The position numbers and the translations under genes were made by a program. Below the pieces are notes generated by a model that was given only the letters and a program-made list of their open reading frames with translations, did no database searches and was not told where the DNA came from. Below are positions 33,248-42,204 of a DNA stretch of 64,000 nucleotides, piece by piece (within the stretch, counting starts at the first letter, position 1; the number at the start of each line of letters is the position of its first letter). Origin of the DNA: Planctomycetota bacterium. Lineage in GTDB: Bacteria > Planctomycetota > UBA1135 > GCA-002686595. Location of the stretch: NCBI GenBank assembly GCA_028278425.1, contig JANQEJ010000284.1, forward strand, positions 16,649-80,648. The letters run 5' to 3'.

Positions 33248-36200
33248 ATGCCCCCCGCCTGCCCGAAGATCGACCCGCGCTCGTACGACGAGCTCGTGCG
33301 CGAGACCGAGGCGCTGGTCGAAACGCTGACGAGCGAGCGTCTCGATCCCCGCTCCGCGGCGATCGTCGGGCGCGTCCTCGCGGAGGACGTTCCCGATCCG
33401 CGGGACGACTCGGCCGATCCGATCGCCAAGGCCGGAACGGCGATCGACGCGGCGCTCGCCGGACGGCTCCAGCAGATCGCGGACCTGGACCCGATCGCCG
33501 TCCACGGCTGGTGCGCGTCGCGCAACGGCGGCACCGACGCGGGCGGCGCGCTGATCCGCATCTTCGCGCGCATGGCCGAGCTCGTGGTCGACCGGATCAA
33601 CCTTGCTCCGGAGAAGAACCTCCTCGCGTTCCTCGACCTGGTCGGGACCCGGCTTCTCCCGCCGGTTCCCGCGCGGGTTCCGCTCACGTTCGCGCTCGCC
33701 GAGGGCGCGCAGGAGGACGCCTTCGTGCCCGCCGGGACGCAGGTCGCGGCCGCCCCCATGGAGGGCGAGGGCGAGGACATCCTGTTCGAGACGGGCCGCG
33801 ACCTCGTGGTCACCGCCGCCCGCCTGATCGGCGTCTTCGCGCACGACCCCGTCGCCGACCGCCTCGCCGACTGCACCGCGCGGGCGCTCCCCGCGAGCGC
33901 GGCGACCTTCGCGGCCTTCGAGGGGGACGCTCCGGTCGAGCGCTACGTCTACCTGAGCCACGAAGAGCTCTTCGCGCTCGCCGGCGGCGGGGAGTGCACG
34001 TTGAGCTTCGCGGGCACCGGCATCCGCGGCCTTCCGCGCGACGCGGTCCGCTGGTCGTACTGGAACGGCGCGAAGTGGGAGCTCTTCGGCGGTGTGCGGT
34101 CCACGATCGACCGCAGGGAGCTCCTCTTCACGCTTCCGTCCTTCCCGGTCGTGGAACCGCGCGCAGTCGACGGCCGGACGGGTCGCTGGGTGCGCGCGCA
34201 GCTCGAGGGACCGGCTCCCAGTCCACCCGCGCGGGCGTTCCTGGTCCAGGTCAAGTACCAGGCGACGAGCTCCGGACTCTCCGCGGACCTCGGCTACTTC
34301 AACGACCTCGCCGTCGACCTGACGAAGGACTTCTATCCCTTCGGCGAAGCGCCGCGCTTCAACGACACCTTCTACCTCGCGAGCGACGAGGTGTTCAGCA
34401 AGGGGGGAGCGAACGTGACGATCACCGTCGCCTTCAGCGCGGGCGTCGCCGCTCCCAACGCAAGCCACGCCCCCGTCCTCGCCTGGGAGGCGCGAACGGG
34501 CGGAAAGTGGGTCGCGATGAACGCGCAACCGGTCAGCGGTTCGCCGGCCGGCGTGGTCCACCTGCGCGCCGCGGGCTCGCTCACGCTCCCCCTCCCCGCC
34601 GAGGTGGAGCCGTGCAAGCACCAGGGCGAGGAGCGCCATTGGATCCGCGCCCGTCTGGTCAGCGGGAGCTTCGGCACGGAGGCGCGGTATCTCAGGGTGC
34701 AGGGCGAAGCGGACCTCCAGCTCACGTCCGACTCCCTCCGCCCCCCTTCCGTCGCGTCGCTTTCACTCGCGTTCACCTATGCGAAGAACAGCCCTCCCAC
34801 CGCGGTCCTGACCTGCGACGAAGGCACCTACGTCGACCGGACGGAGGAAGCCAACGAGACGGGCGGCGACTTCCCCCTGTTCGCGCCGCCGGACGAGACG
34901 CGGCCCGCGCTCTACCTCGGCTTCGACCGCGCGTTCGCCAACCGGCAGGTGACGCTCTACGCCGGCGTCGAAGCGACGGTCTACGACCCGGCGCAGGCGG
35001 AGGAGGCCGCCGCCGCCGCGGACGACCCGGCGCGGGTGGTCTGGGAGTACGAAAGCGATTCGGGCTGGGCGCCGCTCGCCGCGGCCGACGGCTCGGCGGC
35101 GCTGACGCGGCGCGGCTCGATCCGCTTCCTCGGCCCGGCCGACTTCCGCCGCGGCAAGCGCTTCGGCCTCGATGCGTTCTGGCTCCGCGCGCGCTGGGAG
35201 GGCGGCAACTACGCGCAGCCGCCGCGGCTCAGGCACCTCCTCGCGAACACGGCCTGGGCGTACCAGTGCGTCACCGCGAGCGAAGAGTCGCTGGGCTCGA
35301 GCACCGCCGAGCCGGACCAGGTGTTCCACACCGCGAACGCGCCGGTTCTCGCGGGCGAGCGCATCGAGGTGCGCGAGCCGGACGCGCCGCCCCCCGCGGA
35401 GGTCGCGGTGCTCGGGGCCGCCGACGGATCGGACGTGGTGCGCGCGGTCGCCGCGGACGAGGAGGTCGAGGAAGGCTTCTGGGTGCGCTGGCAGCGGGTC
35501 ACGGACTTCTACGGCTCCGGGCCGCGCGACCGCCACTACGTCCTCGACCCGCGCACCGGGGCGATCCGCTTCGGCGACGGCCGCCACGGCCTGATCCCGC
35601 CGGAGGGCCGCGACAACGTGCGCGCCGCCGCGTACGCCTTCGGCGGCGGCGTCCGCGGCAACGTGCCGGCCGGATCGATCACCGAGCTCAAGACGGCCGT
35701 GCCCTACATCGACGCCGTCGTGAACCACGAAGCGGCGCGCGGCGGCGACGACCAGGAGGGCGTCGAGGCGGCCAAGCGCCGCGGGCCGCGCGCGCTCCGC
35801 CACCGCGACCGCGCCGTGACGGTCGCCGACGTCGAGGACTTGGCGCACGAGGCGACGACCGACGTGGCGCGCGCGCTCGCGGTGCCGCCGCACCACGACC
35901 CCTTCGACGGTTGGAGCGCCCCGCACACCGACGCGGACAACGACGCCGGCCGCGTGGGCCTCATCCTCGTGCCGCGGAGCGACGCCGACCTGCCGGCGCC
36001 GGACATGGAGCTCGTCCGGCGCGTGCGCGACTACGTCGAGGCGCGGTCCTCCCCCACGCTCGACCTCTGGATCGCCGGGCCGCACTGGGTCCGCGTCTCG
36101 GTCCAGGTCTGGGTGGGCCCCACGTCGCTCGAGGCGGCCGAGGGACTGCGGGCGCGCGTCCAGGAGTTCCTCCGGAACTTCCTCCATCCGCTCCGCGGCG

Positions 36201-36415
36201 GTCCCGAGGGCCGCGGCTGGGACTTCGGGCGCCGCCCCCACGCCTCGGACCTGCAGGCGCACGTCGCCGCCGTCCCGGGGGTCGACTTCGTCGAGCGCCT
36301 GGAGATCGAGGCGGATCCGAAGCCCGACGGGCTCTCGCCCGAGGAGCGCGAGCGCTCGCTCGTGTACTCCGGCACCCACGCCGTCGTCGTCGTCCAACCG
36401 GAGACCGAGGACTGA
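33248..36415 (+). CDS. eCIS baseplate protein, J-like (gp6-type)
   Basis: A large 1055-residue baseplate protein. The N-terminus has the typical J-type opening (IDPRSYDELVRETEALVE), followed by LFARMAELV-type helix (IRIFARMAELVVDRINLAPE). Long insertions of beta-sandwich modules occupy the middle (~200-750). The C-terminal third returns to the J core (AVTVADVEDLAHEATTDVAR, VRRVRDYVEARSSPTLDLWI). It probably forms the inner wedge ring linking gp25 to fibres. Its size suggests extra decoration domains compared with T4 gp6. ATG 33248 lies 4 bases after the gp25 stop. Confidence 0.85.
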   Translation: MPPACPKIDPRSYDELVRETEALVETLTSERLDPRSAAIVGRVLAEDVPDPRDDSADPIAKAGTAIDAALAGRLQQIADLDPIAVHGWCASRNGGTDAGGALIRIFARMAELVVDRINLAPEKNLLAFLDLVGTRLLPPVPARVPLTFALAEGAQEDAFVPAGTQVAAAPMEGEGEDILFETGRDLVVTAARLIGVFAHDPVADRLADCTARALPASAATFAAFEGDAPVERYVYLSHEELFALAGGGECTLSFAGTGIRGLPRDAVRWSYWNGAKWELFGGVRSTIDRRELLFTLPSFPVVEPRAVDGRTGRWVRAQLEGPAPSPPARAFLVQVKYQATSSGLSADLGYFNDLAVDLTKDFYPFGEAPRFNDTFYLASDEVFSKGGANVTITVAFSAGVAAPNASHAPVLAWEARTGGKWVAMNAQPVSGSPAGVVHLRAAGSLTLPLPAEVEPCKHQGEERHWIRARLVSGSFGTEARYLRVQGEADLQLTSDSLRPPSVASLSLAFTYAKNSPPTAVLTCDEGTYVDRTEEANETGGDFPLFAPPDETRPALYLGFDRAFANRQVTLYAGVEATVYDPAQAEEAAAAADDPARVVWEYESDSGWAPLAAADGSAALTRRGSIRFLGPADFRRGKRFGLDAFWLRARWEGGNYAQPPRLRHLLANTAWAYQCVTASEESLGSSTAEPDQVFHTANAPVLAGERIEVREPDAPPPAEVAVLGAADGSDVVRAVAADEEVEEGFWVRWQRVTDFYGSGPRDRHYVLDPRTGAIRFGDGRHGLIPPEGRDNVRAAAYAFGGGVRGNVPAGSITELKTAVPYIDAVVNHEAARGGDDQEGVEAAKRRGPRALRHRDRAVTVADVEDLAHEATTDVARALAVPPHHDPFDGWSAPHTDADNDAGRVGLILVPRSDADLPAPDMELVRRVRDYVEARSSPTLDLWIAGPHWVRVSVQVWVGPTSLEAAEGLRARVQEFLRNFLHPLRGGPEGRGWDFGRRPHASDLQAHVAAVPGVDFVERLEIEADPKPDGLSPEERERSLVYSGTHAVVVVQPETED

Positions 36416-36416
36416 G

Positions 36417-37361
36417 ATGTCGCTGCCGCTCCCCAACCTGGACGACCGCACGTACGACGAGCTCGTCGAAGAGGCGCGCGCGCTGATCCCGAGCCTCTGC
36501 CCGGAGTGGACCGATCACAACCCGAGCGATCCCGGCATCACCCTGATCGAGCTCTACGCGTGGCTGACGGAGATGATCCTGTTCCGCGTGAACCGCGTCC
36601 CGCGCGCGAACGTGGAGACGTTCCTGCGCCTCCTCAACGGCTCGGACTGGACCCCGTCGGGCGACCTCGACGAGGACCTCCGGCTTTCGGTCCTCCGGCT
36701 GCGCGACCGCTACCGCGCCGTGAGCGCGAGCGACTTCGAATTCCTGGCGACCGAGACCTGGTCCGGCACCGCCGAGTCGCTGGCGCTCGAGCGGACGCTC
36801 GGCACGGCGCGCACCGTGCGCCGCGCGCGGTGCGTCGCGCGGCGCAACCTCGAGGCGACCGGCGCGGCCCGCGCCGCGCGGGCGCCGGGGCACGTCAGCC
36901 TCGTGATCGTGCCCGACGCCAAGGGCGACGAGCCGCGGCCCGATCCCGCTCTGCTCACGGCCCTCTGGAGCTGGCTCGACGAACGCCGGCTGCTCGGCAC
37001 GCGCCACCACGTGGTCGGCCCCGACTACGTCTCCGTCACCGTCGTCGCCGCGTGCGCCAAGCGCGAAGACGCCTCCGCCGAGGCGATCCGGGCGCAGGCG
37101 CAGTCCGCGGTGAGCGCGTTCTTCCATCCGCTGACCGGCGGCGCCGACGGCCGCGGGTGGCCCTTCGGCCGCGACGTGTACGTGTCGGACCTCTACCGCG
37201 TCCTGCAGGGCGTCCCCGGGCTCGACCACGTGAGCGAGGTGACCCTCGAGGCCGACGACGCGCGCCGCCAGGTCGTCAAAGGCGAGCTGGTCGGGATCCA
37301 ACTCGGCGCGCACGAACTCCCCAGCGTGCGGCTCGACGTGCAACGTTTCCGCGTCGAATGA
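36417..37361 (+). CDS. eCIS second J-like baseplate protein
   Basis: 314 residues. It opens LPNLDDRTYDELVEEARALI, with DHNPSDPGITLIELYAWLTE, the hallmark N-terminus of eCIS and phage J-type baseplate proteins. The C-terminal part is a J-core segment (HLTGGADGRGWPFGRDVYVS-like; SDLYRVLQGVPGLDHVSEVTL). It is shorter than the upstream protein and lacks its insertions, so the two likely occupy different wedge positions. It begins 1 base after the previous stop and overlaps the next gene by 4 bases. Confidence 0.85.
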   Translation: MSLPLPNLDDRTYDELVEEARALIPSLCPEWTDHNPSDPGITLIELYAWLTEMILFRVNRVPRANVETFLRLLNGSDWTPSGDLDEDLRLSVLRLRDRYRAVSASDFEFLATETWSGTAESLALERTLGTARTVRRARCVARRNLEATGAARAARAPGHVSLVIVPDAKGDEPRPDPALLTALWSWLDERRLLGTRHHVVGPDYVSVTVVAACAKREDASAEAIRAQAQSAVSAFFHPLTGGADGRGWPFGRDVYVSDLYRVLQGVPGLDHVSEVTLEADDARRQVVKGELVGIQLGAHELPSVRLDVQRFRVE

Positions 37362-37984
37362 GCATGGAACAGCAAAGCTCTTATCTCCGACATCTGCCCG
37401 CGATCTTCCAGCAAGAGGTCGGCGTGGACGGCGCGAGCTTCCTGAACCGGTTCCTGCTCGCCACCGAGCGCATCCTGAGCGCCGGCGACGCCGAGCGCCC
37501 CGGGCTCGAGGAGCGGATCGACCGGATGCACACGTACTTCGACCCCGGCCCGGCCGCGCCCGGCGCGACGCCGGCGGCGGACGAGCGCGCGCCGGTGGAG
37601 TTCCTGCCGTGGCTCGCGAGCTGGGTCGCGCTCACGCTGCGGGAGGACTGGGAGGAGGAGGAGAAGCGCCGCTTCATCGGCCGCATCGTCCCCCTCTACC
37701 GCCTGCGCGGCACGAAGGCCGGGCTCGAGCAGATGCTGCACACCTACACGCGGATGGGCGTCGAGATCACCGAGGACGAGAAGCGCCCGCACTACTTTCA
37801 CGTGAACATGAAGCTGAGCGAGCGGGACCAGCTCCTGCTCCGCAGGAAGGAGACGATCGCGAGCGCGATCATCGACCGGGAGAAGCCGGCCCACACCTAC
37901 TACGAGCTCAACATCGACGTGCCCACGATGCAGGTCGGCGTCAGCTCGACGGTGGGCGTGGACACGCTGCTCGGCAGCCCCTGA
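37358..37984 (+). CDS. eCIS baseplate/tail protein (gpI-like)
   Basis: 208 residues of the phage P2 gpI-like family: SSYLRHLPAIFQQEV, FLPWLASWVALTLREDW, LYRLRGTKAGLEQML. It connects the baseplate to the tail fibre. ATG 37358 overlaps the previous stop (ATGA). It is followed after 32 bases by the fibre gene. Confidence 0.85.
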   Translation: MSMEQQSSYLRHLPAIFQQEVGVDGASFLNRFLLATERILSAGDAERPGLEERIDRMHTYFDPGPAAPGATPAADERAPVEFLPWLASWVALTLREDWEEEEKRRFIGRIVPLYRLRGTKAGLEQMLHTYTRMGVEITEDEKRPHYFHVNMKLSERDQLLLRRKETIASAIIDREKPAHTYYELNIDVPTMQVGVSSTVGVDTLLGSP

Positions 37985-38016
37985 GCGAGGACGCGCCACG
38001 AACGAGGAGAACGACC

Positions 38017-40347
38017 ATGCCTACCGACAAGGATGTCGTGAAACGAGTCCGCTACTTCCACGGCGAGTTCCTCCAGGCGGAGGACTTCACCCAGGAGCAG
38101 AGCTACCACGTCGACCGCCACCGGCGCCACCAGCGCACGGCGCACGCCGACGGTATCGCCCACGGTCTGGAGGTGAGGCTCGCCTTCGTCGACCAGGCGA
38201 TTCACGCGGAGGTCGCTCCGGGGACGGCGGTCGACGCCGCGGGCCGCCAGATCGTCGTGCGCGCGCCGCTGCGCTCCGAGGATCTGAGCGTGTTCCGCGA
38301 GAAGACCCTCGTCCTCTACCTGTCGTACGACGAGCGCCTGTCCGACGAGTCGAGCGACGTGGGCGGCCACGGCCACACCCGGTTCGAGGAGGCGCCGAAG
38401 CTCGAGGTCGCCGAGGAGGGAACGGCACCGGCCGCCGGCGCCGACGCGGTGGCGTTGACGCGCGTGCCCATCGACCGCTCCGGAAAGCCGGACCTCGACC
38501 CGTCCGTGCGACGCCACGCCGGCCTCAAGCTGCCCGCGTCTCCCAACAAGGACCTGACGCTGCGCTACCGGCTGCGCTCCGACCTCTTTCCGTTCGGGCA
38601 CGCCTTCCTCGACGGCAACCTGGCGGTGTCGGGCTTGCTGGCGGTGGGAAGCCCCGTCGACGTGCGCCAGGTGCCGCGCACGGGGAGCCATCCCTCCGAC
38701 GTGCGCGGGTTGTACGTCACCGCGAACATGGACCCCCAGGGGCAGGGCGTCGAGTTCCGGCACACCAACGGCACCCAGGGGATCGGCTTCGGCTACAACA
38801 CGATCTACGCCACCGGGTCGAACGCCAACCAGTCGCTGAACCTCCTGGCGCGGCCCCAGGGGGAGATCCTCGCCAAGAGCGCGTTGCGGGCGTCGCAGGT
38901 TCTGCGGGTCGATCGCTCGATCGACTTCGGGACGCGCACGGCTCAACTGATCAACCTGTTTGGAACCCAATACGCCATCGGGATCCAGAGCAGCACGCAG
39001 TACTTCCGGACGGCGAAGTGCTTCGCATGGCACCGGGGCGGCTCCCACCACAACGAGGAGGGCAACGCCGGAGGCGGAACGGTGGACATGGTCCTGAACA
39101 ACGGGAAGCTCGGGCTCGGGGGCTTGAGGAACCCGAGCGCGCGGTTCGACGTCGCCTCCGGGAACCGCTCGGGGAGCCATCCGACGAACGTTCTCGGCCT
39201 CTACTTGACCTCGGACTGCGGGAGCGCGGATAGGGGCGTCGAGTTCCGACACAACAACGGCACCCAGGGGATCGGCTTCGGCTACAACACGATCTACGCT
39301 ACCGGGTCGTACTCGAAACAATCGCTGCACCTCCTGGCGCAATCCCAGGGCGAGATCGTCGCCCAAAGCGCCCTGCGGACGCAGCAGACCCTGCGGGTCG
39401 ACGCTTCCATCGAATTTGGAACCCGCACGCGTCAAATGATCAACCTCTGGAAAGCCGAATACGGCATCGGGATCCAGGGCGGCACGCAGTACTTCCGGAC
39501 GGCGCGCGACTTCGCCTGGCACCGAGGTGGCTCCCACAACGACGGCGACGTGAACGCCGGAGGCGGAACGGTGGACATGGCCCTGCGCAGCGGGAAGCTC
39601 GGGCTCGGCCCGACGAACCCGAGCGCGCGACTCGACGTCAGCGACGGCGGCCGAACACACAGTCATCCGACCAACGTCCGCGGTCTCTACGTGACTTCGA
39701 GCTGCAGCCCCGCCGGTCAAGGCGTCGAGTTCCGACACAGCAACGGCACCCAGGGAATCGGCTTCGGCTACAACACCATCTACGCGACGGGCACCAACGC
39801 CGACCAACCGCTGCGTCTCAGGGCTCGTGGGAAGAACAGCGTCGAAGTCCAGAGCAAGCTCACGGCGCCGAGCGCGGACATCTCCAGCGTCGGTATCGGC
39901 ACCCTCGGACCGTATCCCTACGAGACGGTCGGCACGCCCGTCTCCAACCACAACCTCAGGCTCTGGTCGCAGCAGGCCATCTACTTCCACACGGGTGGCA
40001 GCAATGCACCGAAGGCCAGCCTCGACGTCAACGGCAGGTGGGGCGGGTCCAGCCGCGAGATCAAGGATCAGTTCGGCTCGTTGTCAGCGCCGGAGGCCCG
40101 GGACCTGCTGCGCGGTCTGAACCCCGTGACCTTCGCCTACAAGGCCGACCCCGAGAAGAAGAAGCACTGCGGCTTCATCGCCGAGGAGGTCCCTGACGTG
40201 TGCGCGAGCCCCGATCACAAGTTCATCAGCGAGTGCGACATCACGGCGATCGTGACCCGCGTCGTGAAGGAGCACGCGGAGACGATCCGGGAGCTCTCCC
40301 GGCGACTGACCTCGCTCGAGGCCGCGGCGGCGGGAGGCCGGCCGTGA
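38017..40347 (+). CDS. eCIS tail fibre with three repeats and C-terminal S74 chaperone
   Basis: 776 residues. The N-terminal ~210 residues (FHGEFLQAEDFTQEQSYHVD, YVSYDERL-type strands) probably attach to the baseplate. Three similar segments, each opening with GSHPxxVxGLYVT and containing NGTQGIGFGYNTIYATG, start at 38683, 39172 and 39658, ~163 residues apart; they probably form the trimeric shaft. The C-terminus is a peptidase_S74 intramolecular chaperone, with a Ser678/Lys683 pair in SSREIK and HCGFIAEEVPD, ending in a helix. S74 domains self-cleave after folding the fibre. The receptor-binding surface is likely near the third repeat. Confidence 0.88.
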   Translation: MPTDKDVVKRVRYFHGEFLQAEDFTQEQSYHVDRHRRHQRTAHADGIAHGLEVRLAFVDQAIHAEVAPGTAVDAAGRQIVVRAPLRSEDLSVFREKTLVLYLSYDERLSDESSDVGGHGHTRFEEAPKLEVAEEGTAPAAGADAVALTRVPIDRSGKPDLDPSVRRHAGLKLPASPNKDLTLRYRLRSDLFPFGHAFLDGNLAVSGLLAVGSPVDVRQVPRTGSHPSDVRGLYVTANMDPQGQGVEFRHTNGTQGIGFGYNTIYATGSNANQSLNLLARPQGEILAKSALRASQVLRVDRSIDFGTRTAQLINLFGTQYAIGIQSSTQYFRTAKCFAWHRGGSHHNEEGNAGGGTVDMVLNNGKLGLGGLRNPSARFDVASGNRSGSHPTNVLGLYLTSDCGSADRGVEFRHNNGTQGIGFGYNTIYATGSYSKQSLHLLAQSQGEIVAQSALRTQQTLRVDASIEFGTRTRQMINLWKAEYGIGIQGGTQYFRTARDFAWHRGGSHNDGDVNAGGGTVDMALRSGKLGLGPTNPSARLDVSDGGRTHSHPTNVRGLYVTSSCSPAGQGVEFRHSNGTQGIGFGYNTIYATGTNADQPLRLRARGKNSVEVQSKLTAPSADISSVGIGTLGPYPYETVGTPVSNHNLRLWSQQAIYFHTGGSNAPKASLDVNGRWGGSSREIKDQFGSLSAPEARDLLRGLNPVTFAYKADPEKKKHCGFIAEEVPDVCASPDHKFISECDITAIVTRVVKEHAETIRELSRRLTSLEAAAAGGRP
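38683..39840 (+). repeat. Internal repeats of the tail-fibre gene (~489-bp unit, 2.4 copies)
   Basis: Units begin at 38683, 39172 and 39658 (periods 489 and 486 bp), with the third partial. Bases encoding EFRHxNGTQGIGFGYNTIYA are almost unchanged between copies, while the remaining part of each unit varies. This is typical of recombining receptor-binding fibres. Confidence 0.8.
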
Positions 40348-40751
40348 GGGCGCGGCTGGAGAAGCGGCGCGACAAGCTCCGCGCGGAGTTCAACGCCGGC
40401 GGCGAAACTCTGGCGGAGCTGGCGCGGGAGCGCTCGAACCTCGAGAGCGTCCTCCTGCGCATCCGCGGCGCGGCCGACGTGCTCGCGGAGGAGTCCGCCG
40501 CCGGCGACGGCGCCGACGCCGACGCGGAGCTCGGCGCGCGCGTGCAGGAACGCCTGGCGGAGCTCCGCCGGGAGATCGAGGACGGCGTCCAACGCTGCGC
40601 GGCCCTCGACGCGCGCCGGGACGAGCTCGAGGCGAGCCTCCTGCGCACGAGCGGCGCGATCCAGGTGCTCGAGGAAATCCTCGGCGCCGCGCCGGCGGCG
40701 GAGGGGTCGCCCGCGGACGCAGTCCCCCCTTCGACCGTTCCCTCCTCGTGA
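40344..40751 (+). CDS. Small coiled-coil eCIS protein
   Basis: 135 residues from GTG 40344, overlapping the fibre stop (GTGA). Most of it is charged and helical with Leu heptads (ELARERSNLESVLLRIRGAA, LAELRREIEDGVQRCAALDA), indicating coiled coils. The ordering matches where Afp14-like tape measures lie, but it is too short for one. It could be a fibre-assembly or effector chaperone; function unassigned. Its stop overlaps the effector gene. Confidence 0.7.
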   Translation: MRARLEKRRDKLRAEFNAGGETLAELARERSNLESVLLRIRGAADVLAEESAAGDGADADAELGARVQERLAELRREIEDGVQRCAALDARRDELEASLLRTSGAIQVLEEILGAAPAAEGSPADAVPPSTVPSS

Positions 40752-42193
40752 GCAAGGAGCCCTCGATGCACTTCCGCTCCCAGACGCGAGCCGAGCCGAC
40801 TCGGACGAAGGCGACCGACCCGGCCGCGCGCCGCGGGGCTCGACCCGCGGCCTTGGAAGCTGCCGGCGGCCTCGCCGCGCGACTCTGCCGATTGCAGAGC
40901 ACGATCGGCAACCGGGCCGTGGGGCGATGGCTGGCGGGCGGTGGCCTCGTTCAGGCCAAGCTCGCGCTCGGCGCCCCCGACGACGCCTACGAGCGCGAGG
41001 CGGACCGCGAGGCGCGCCGCGTCGTGGACGCGCTCCACGCTCGAAGGAAGGAAGCGGAGGGACGACCCGCGGACCTGGTGCAGCGGCGCGAAGAGGAGGA
41101 GGAAACGCCGCTCGCCCGCAAGCCCGATCTCCGGCGGGCTGAAGCAGGCGAAGCTCCCCAGGTGTCTCCCGGCGTCGAGGCGGCGATCGGCAGCGCCCGC
41201 GGCGCGGGCCGGAGCCTCGCCGCCGACGTCCGCGGCCCCCTGGAGGAGGCGGTCGGCGCCGACCTCGGCCGCGTGCGCATCCATACCGACGCGCGGGCCG
41301 ACCGCCTGAACCGCGACCTGCGCGCGCGCGCGTTCACGACCGGCAGCGACATCTTCTTCCGCCGCGGCGAGTTCCGCCCGCGGAGCCGGCCCGGCGAGGA
41401 GCTCCTCGTCCACGAGCTGACGCACGTCTTCCAGCAGACCGGCGCCGGACCGCCGCGAAGCGTGCGGCGGGCGCCCGGCGGGGAGCTCGTTCAGAGGACG
41501 ATCTACGGCGACAAACAGGCGGCGCTCGCAGACCTGCACGAGATCCACGAGTACCAGGGCGACGTTTTCGGCGGTATCGAGAGTTACATCGAGAACAAGA
41601 TCGCCGACGAAGAGGAAGGCGGCGGGTCCGACATGGACGCTCTCATGGCCCGCGGCGCGAAGGCCTGGGCGAGCAACTTCAACGCGAAGGCCGGGGGCTA
41701 TCTGTTCGAGGCGCAAAAGGTGCTCAATCACCACAACCCGGGGCAGGGATCGTACGCCGTTCTCGGAGCGAGCGTCGAATACGATCCCGACGTCGAGGTC
41801 ATCCGCGTCCCGTGGGCCAAGCAGCACAAGCCCTCCGAGTGGAAACGCATGGCCAAGGAGATGAAGAGCAGCAACTCCAGCGACCACAGTTACTTCCAAA
41901 CGGAGATGGTGAAGAAGGGTTTCAAGCAGCTCGGGAAGCGGAACACCGACATGCAGGAGGAGGCCTACACCGACTGGCAACTGGACCTCTGGATCGGCAA
42001 CTCCCAGAACATCTGGCCCTACCACGAGAACGAAGTGAATCGCCCGGCATTCGGCAACCCGACGTTGAAGCCTTTCCAACCCTCGCTCGAGGAGCGAATC
42101 AAGACCCGGGTTTCCAACTACACGCTGAACGACCGTTACGTCCGCGTGCATCTGGAGCATCCCGTCTGGGGGAACACGACGGTCGAGGTCTAG
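40748..42193 (+). CDS. DUF4157 protein with novel C-terminal domain (probable eCIS effector)
   Basis: 481 residues from GTG 40748, overlapping the upstream stop. Residues ~140-235 are a DUF4157 domain (GVEAAIGSARGAGRSL, VRIHTDARADRLNRDLRARA) with HELTH at 222-226, a putative zinc-metalloprotease motif. DUF4157 is common in eCIS-associated effectors. A VQR motif occurs at ~111 and ~248, immediately before the last ~230 residues. These contain no family I recognise (FGGIESYIENKIADEEEGGG, WQLDLWIGNSQNIW). They use less GC-rich codons than the rest of the cluster, as expected for an exchangeable toxin module. I infer a secreted effector cut or released at VQR; activity unknown. Confidence 0.8.
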   Translation: MSKEPSMHFRSQTRAEPTRTKATDPAARRGARPAALEAAGGLAARLCRLQSTIGNRAVGRWLAGGGLVQAKLALGAPDDAYEREADREARRVVDALHARRKEAEGRPADLVQRREEEEETPLARKPDLRRAEAGEAPQVSPGVEAAIGSARGAGRSLAADVRGPLEEAVGADLGRVRIHTDARADRLNRDLRARAFTTGSDIFFRRGEFRPRSRPGEELLVHELTHVFQQTGAGPPRSVRRAPGGELVQRTIYGDKQAALADLHEIHEYQGDVFGGIESYIENKIADEEEGGGSDMDALMARGAKAWASNFNAKAGGYLFEAQKVLNHHNPGQGSYAVLGASVEYDPDVEVIRVPWAKQHKPSEWKRMAKEMKSSNSSDHSYFQTEMVKKGFKQLGKRNTDMQEEAYTDWQLDLWIGNSQNIWPYHENEVNRPAFGNPTLKPFQPSLEERIKTRVSNYTLNDRYVRVHLEHPVWGNTTVEV

Positions 42194-42204
42194 CGGACGC
42201 ACCG

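Noticed and set aside
21666..42193. Prophage interpretation of the contractile cluster
   Set aside because: No capsid, terminase, portal, integrase or lysis genes; presence of AAA ATPase and DUF4157 effector fits eCIS.
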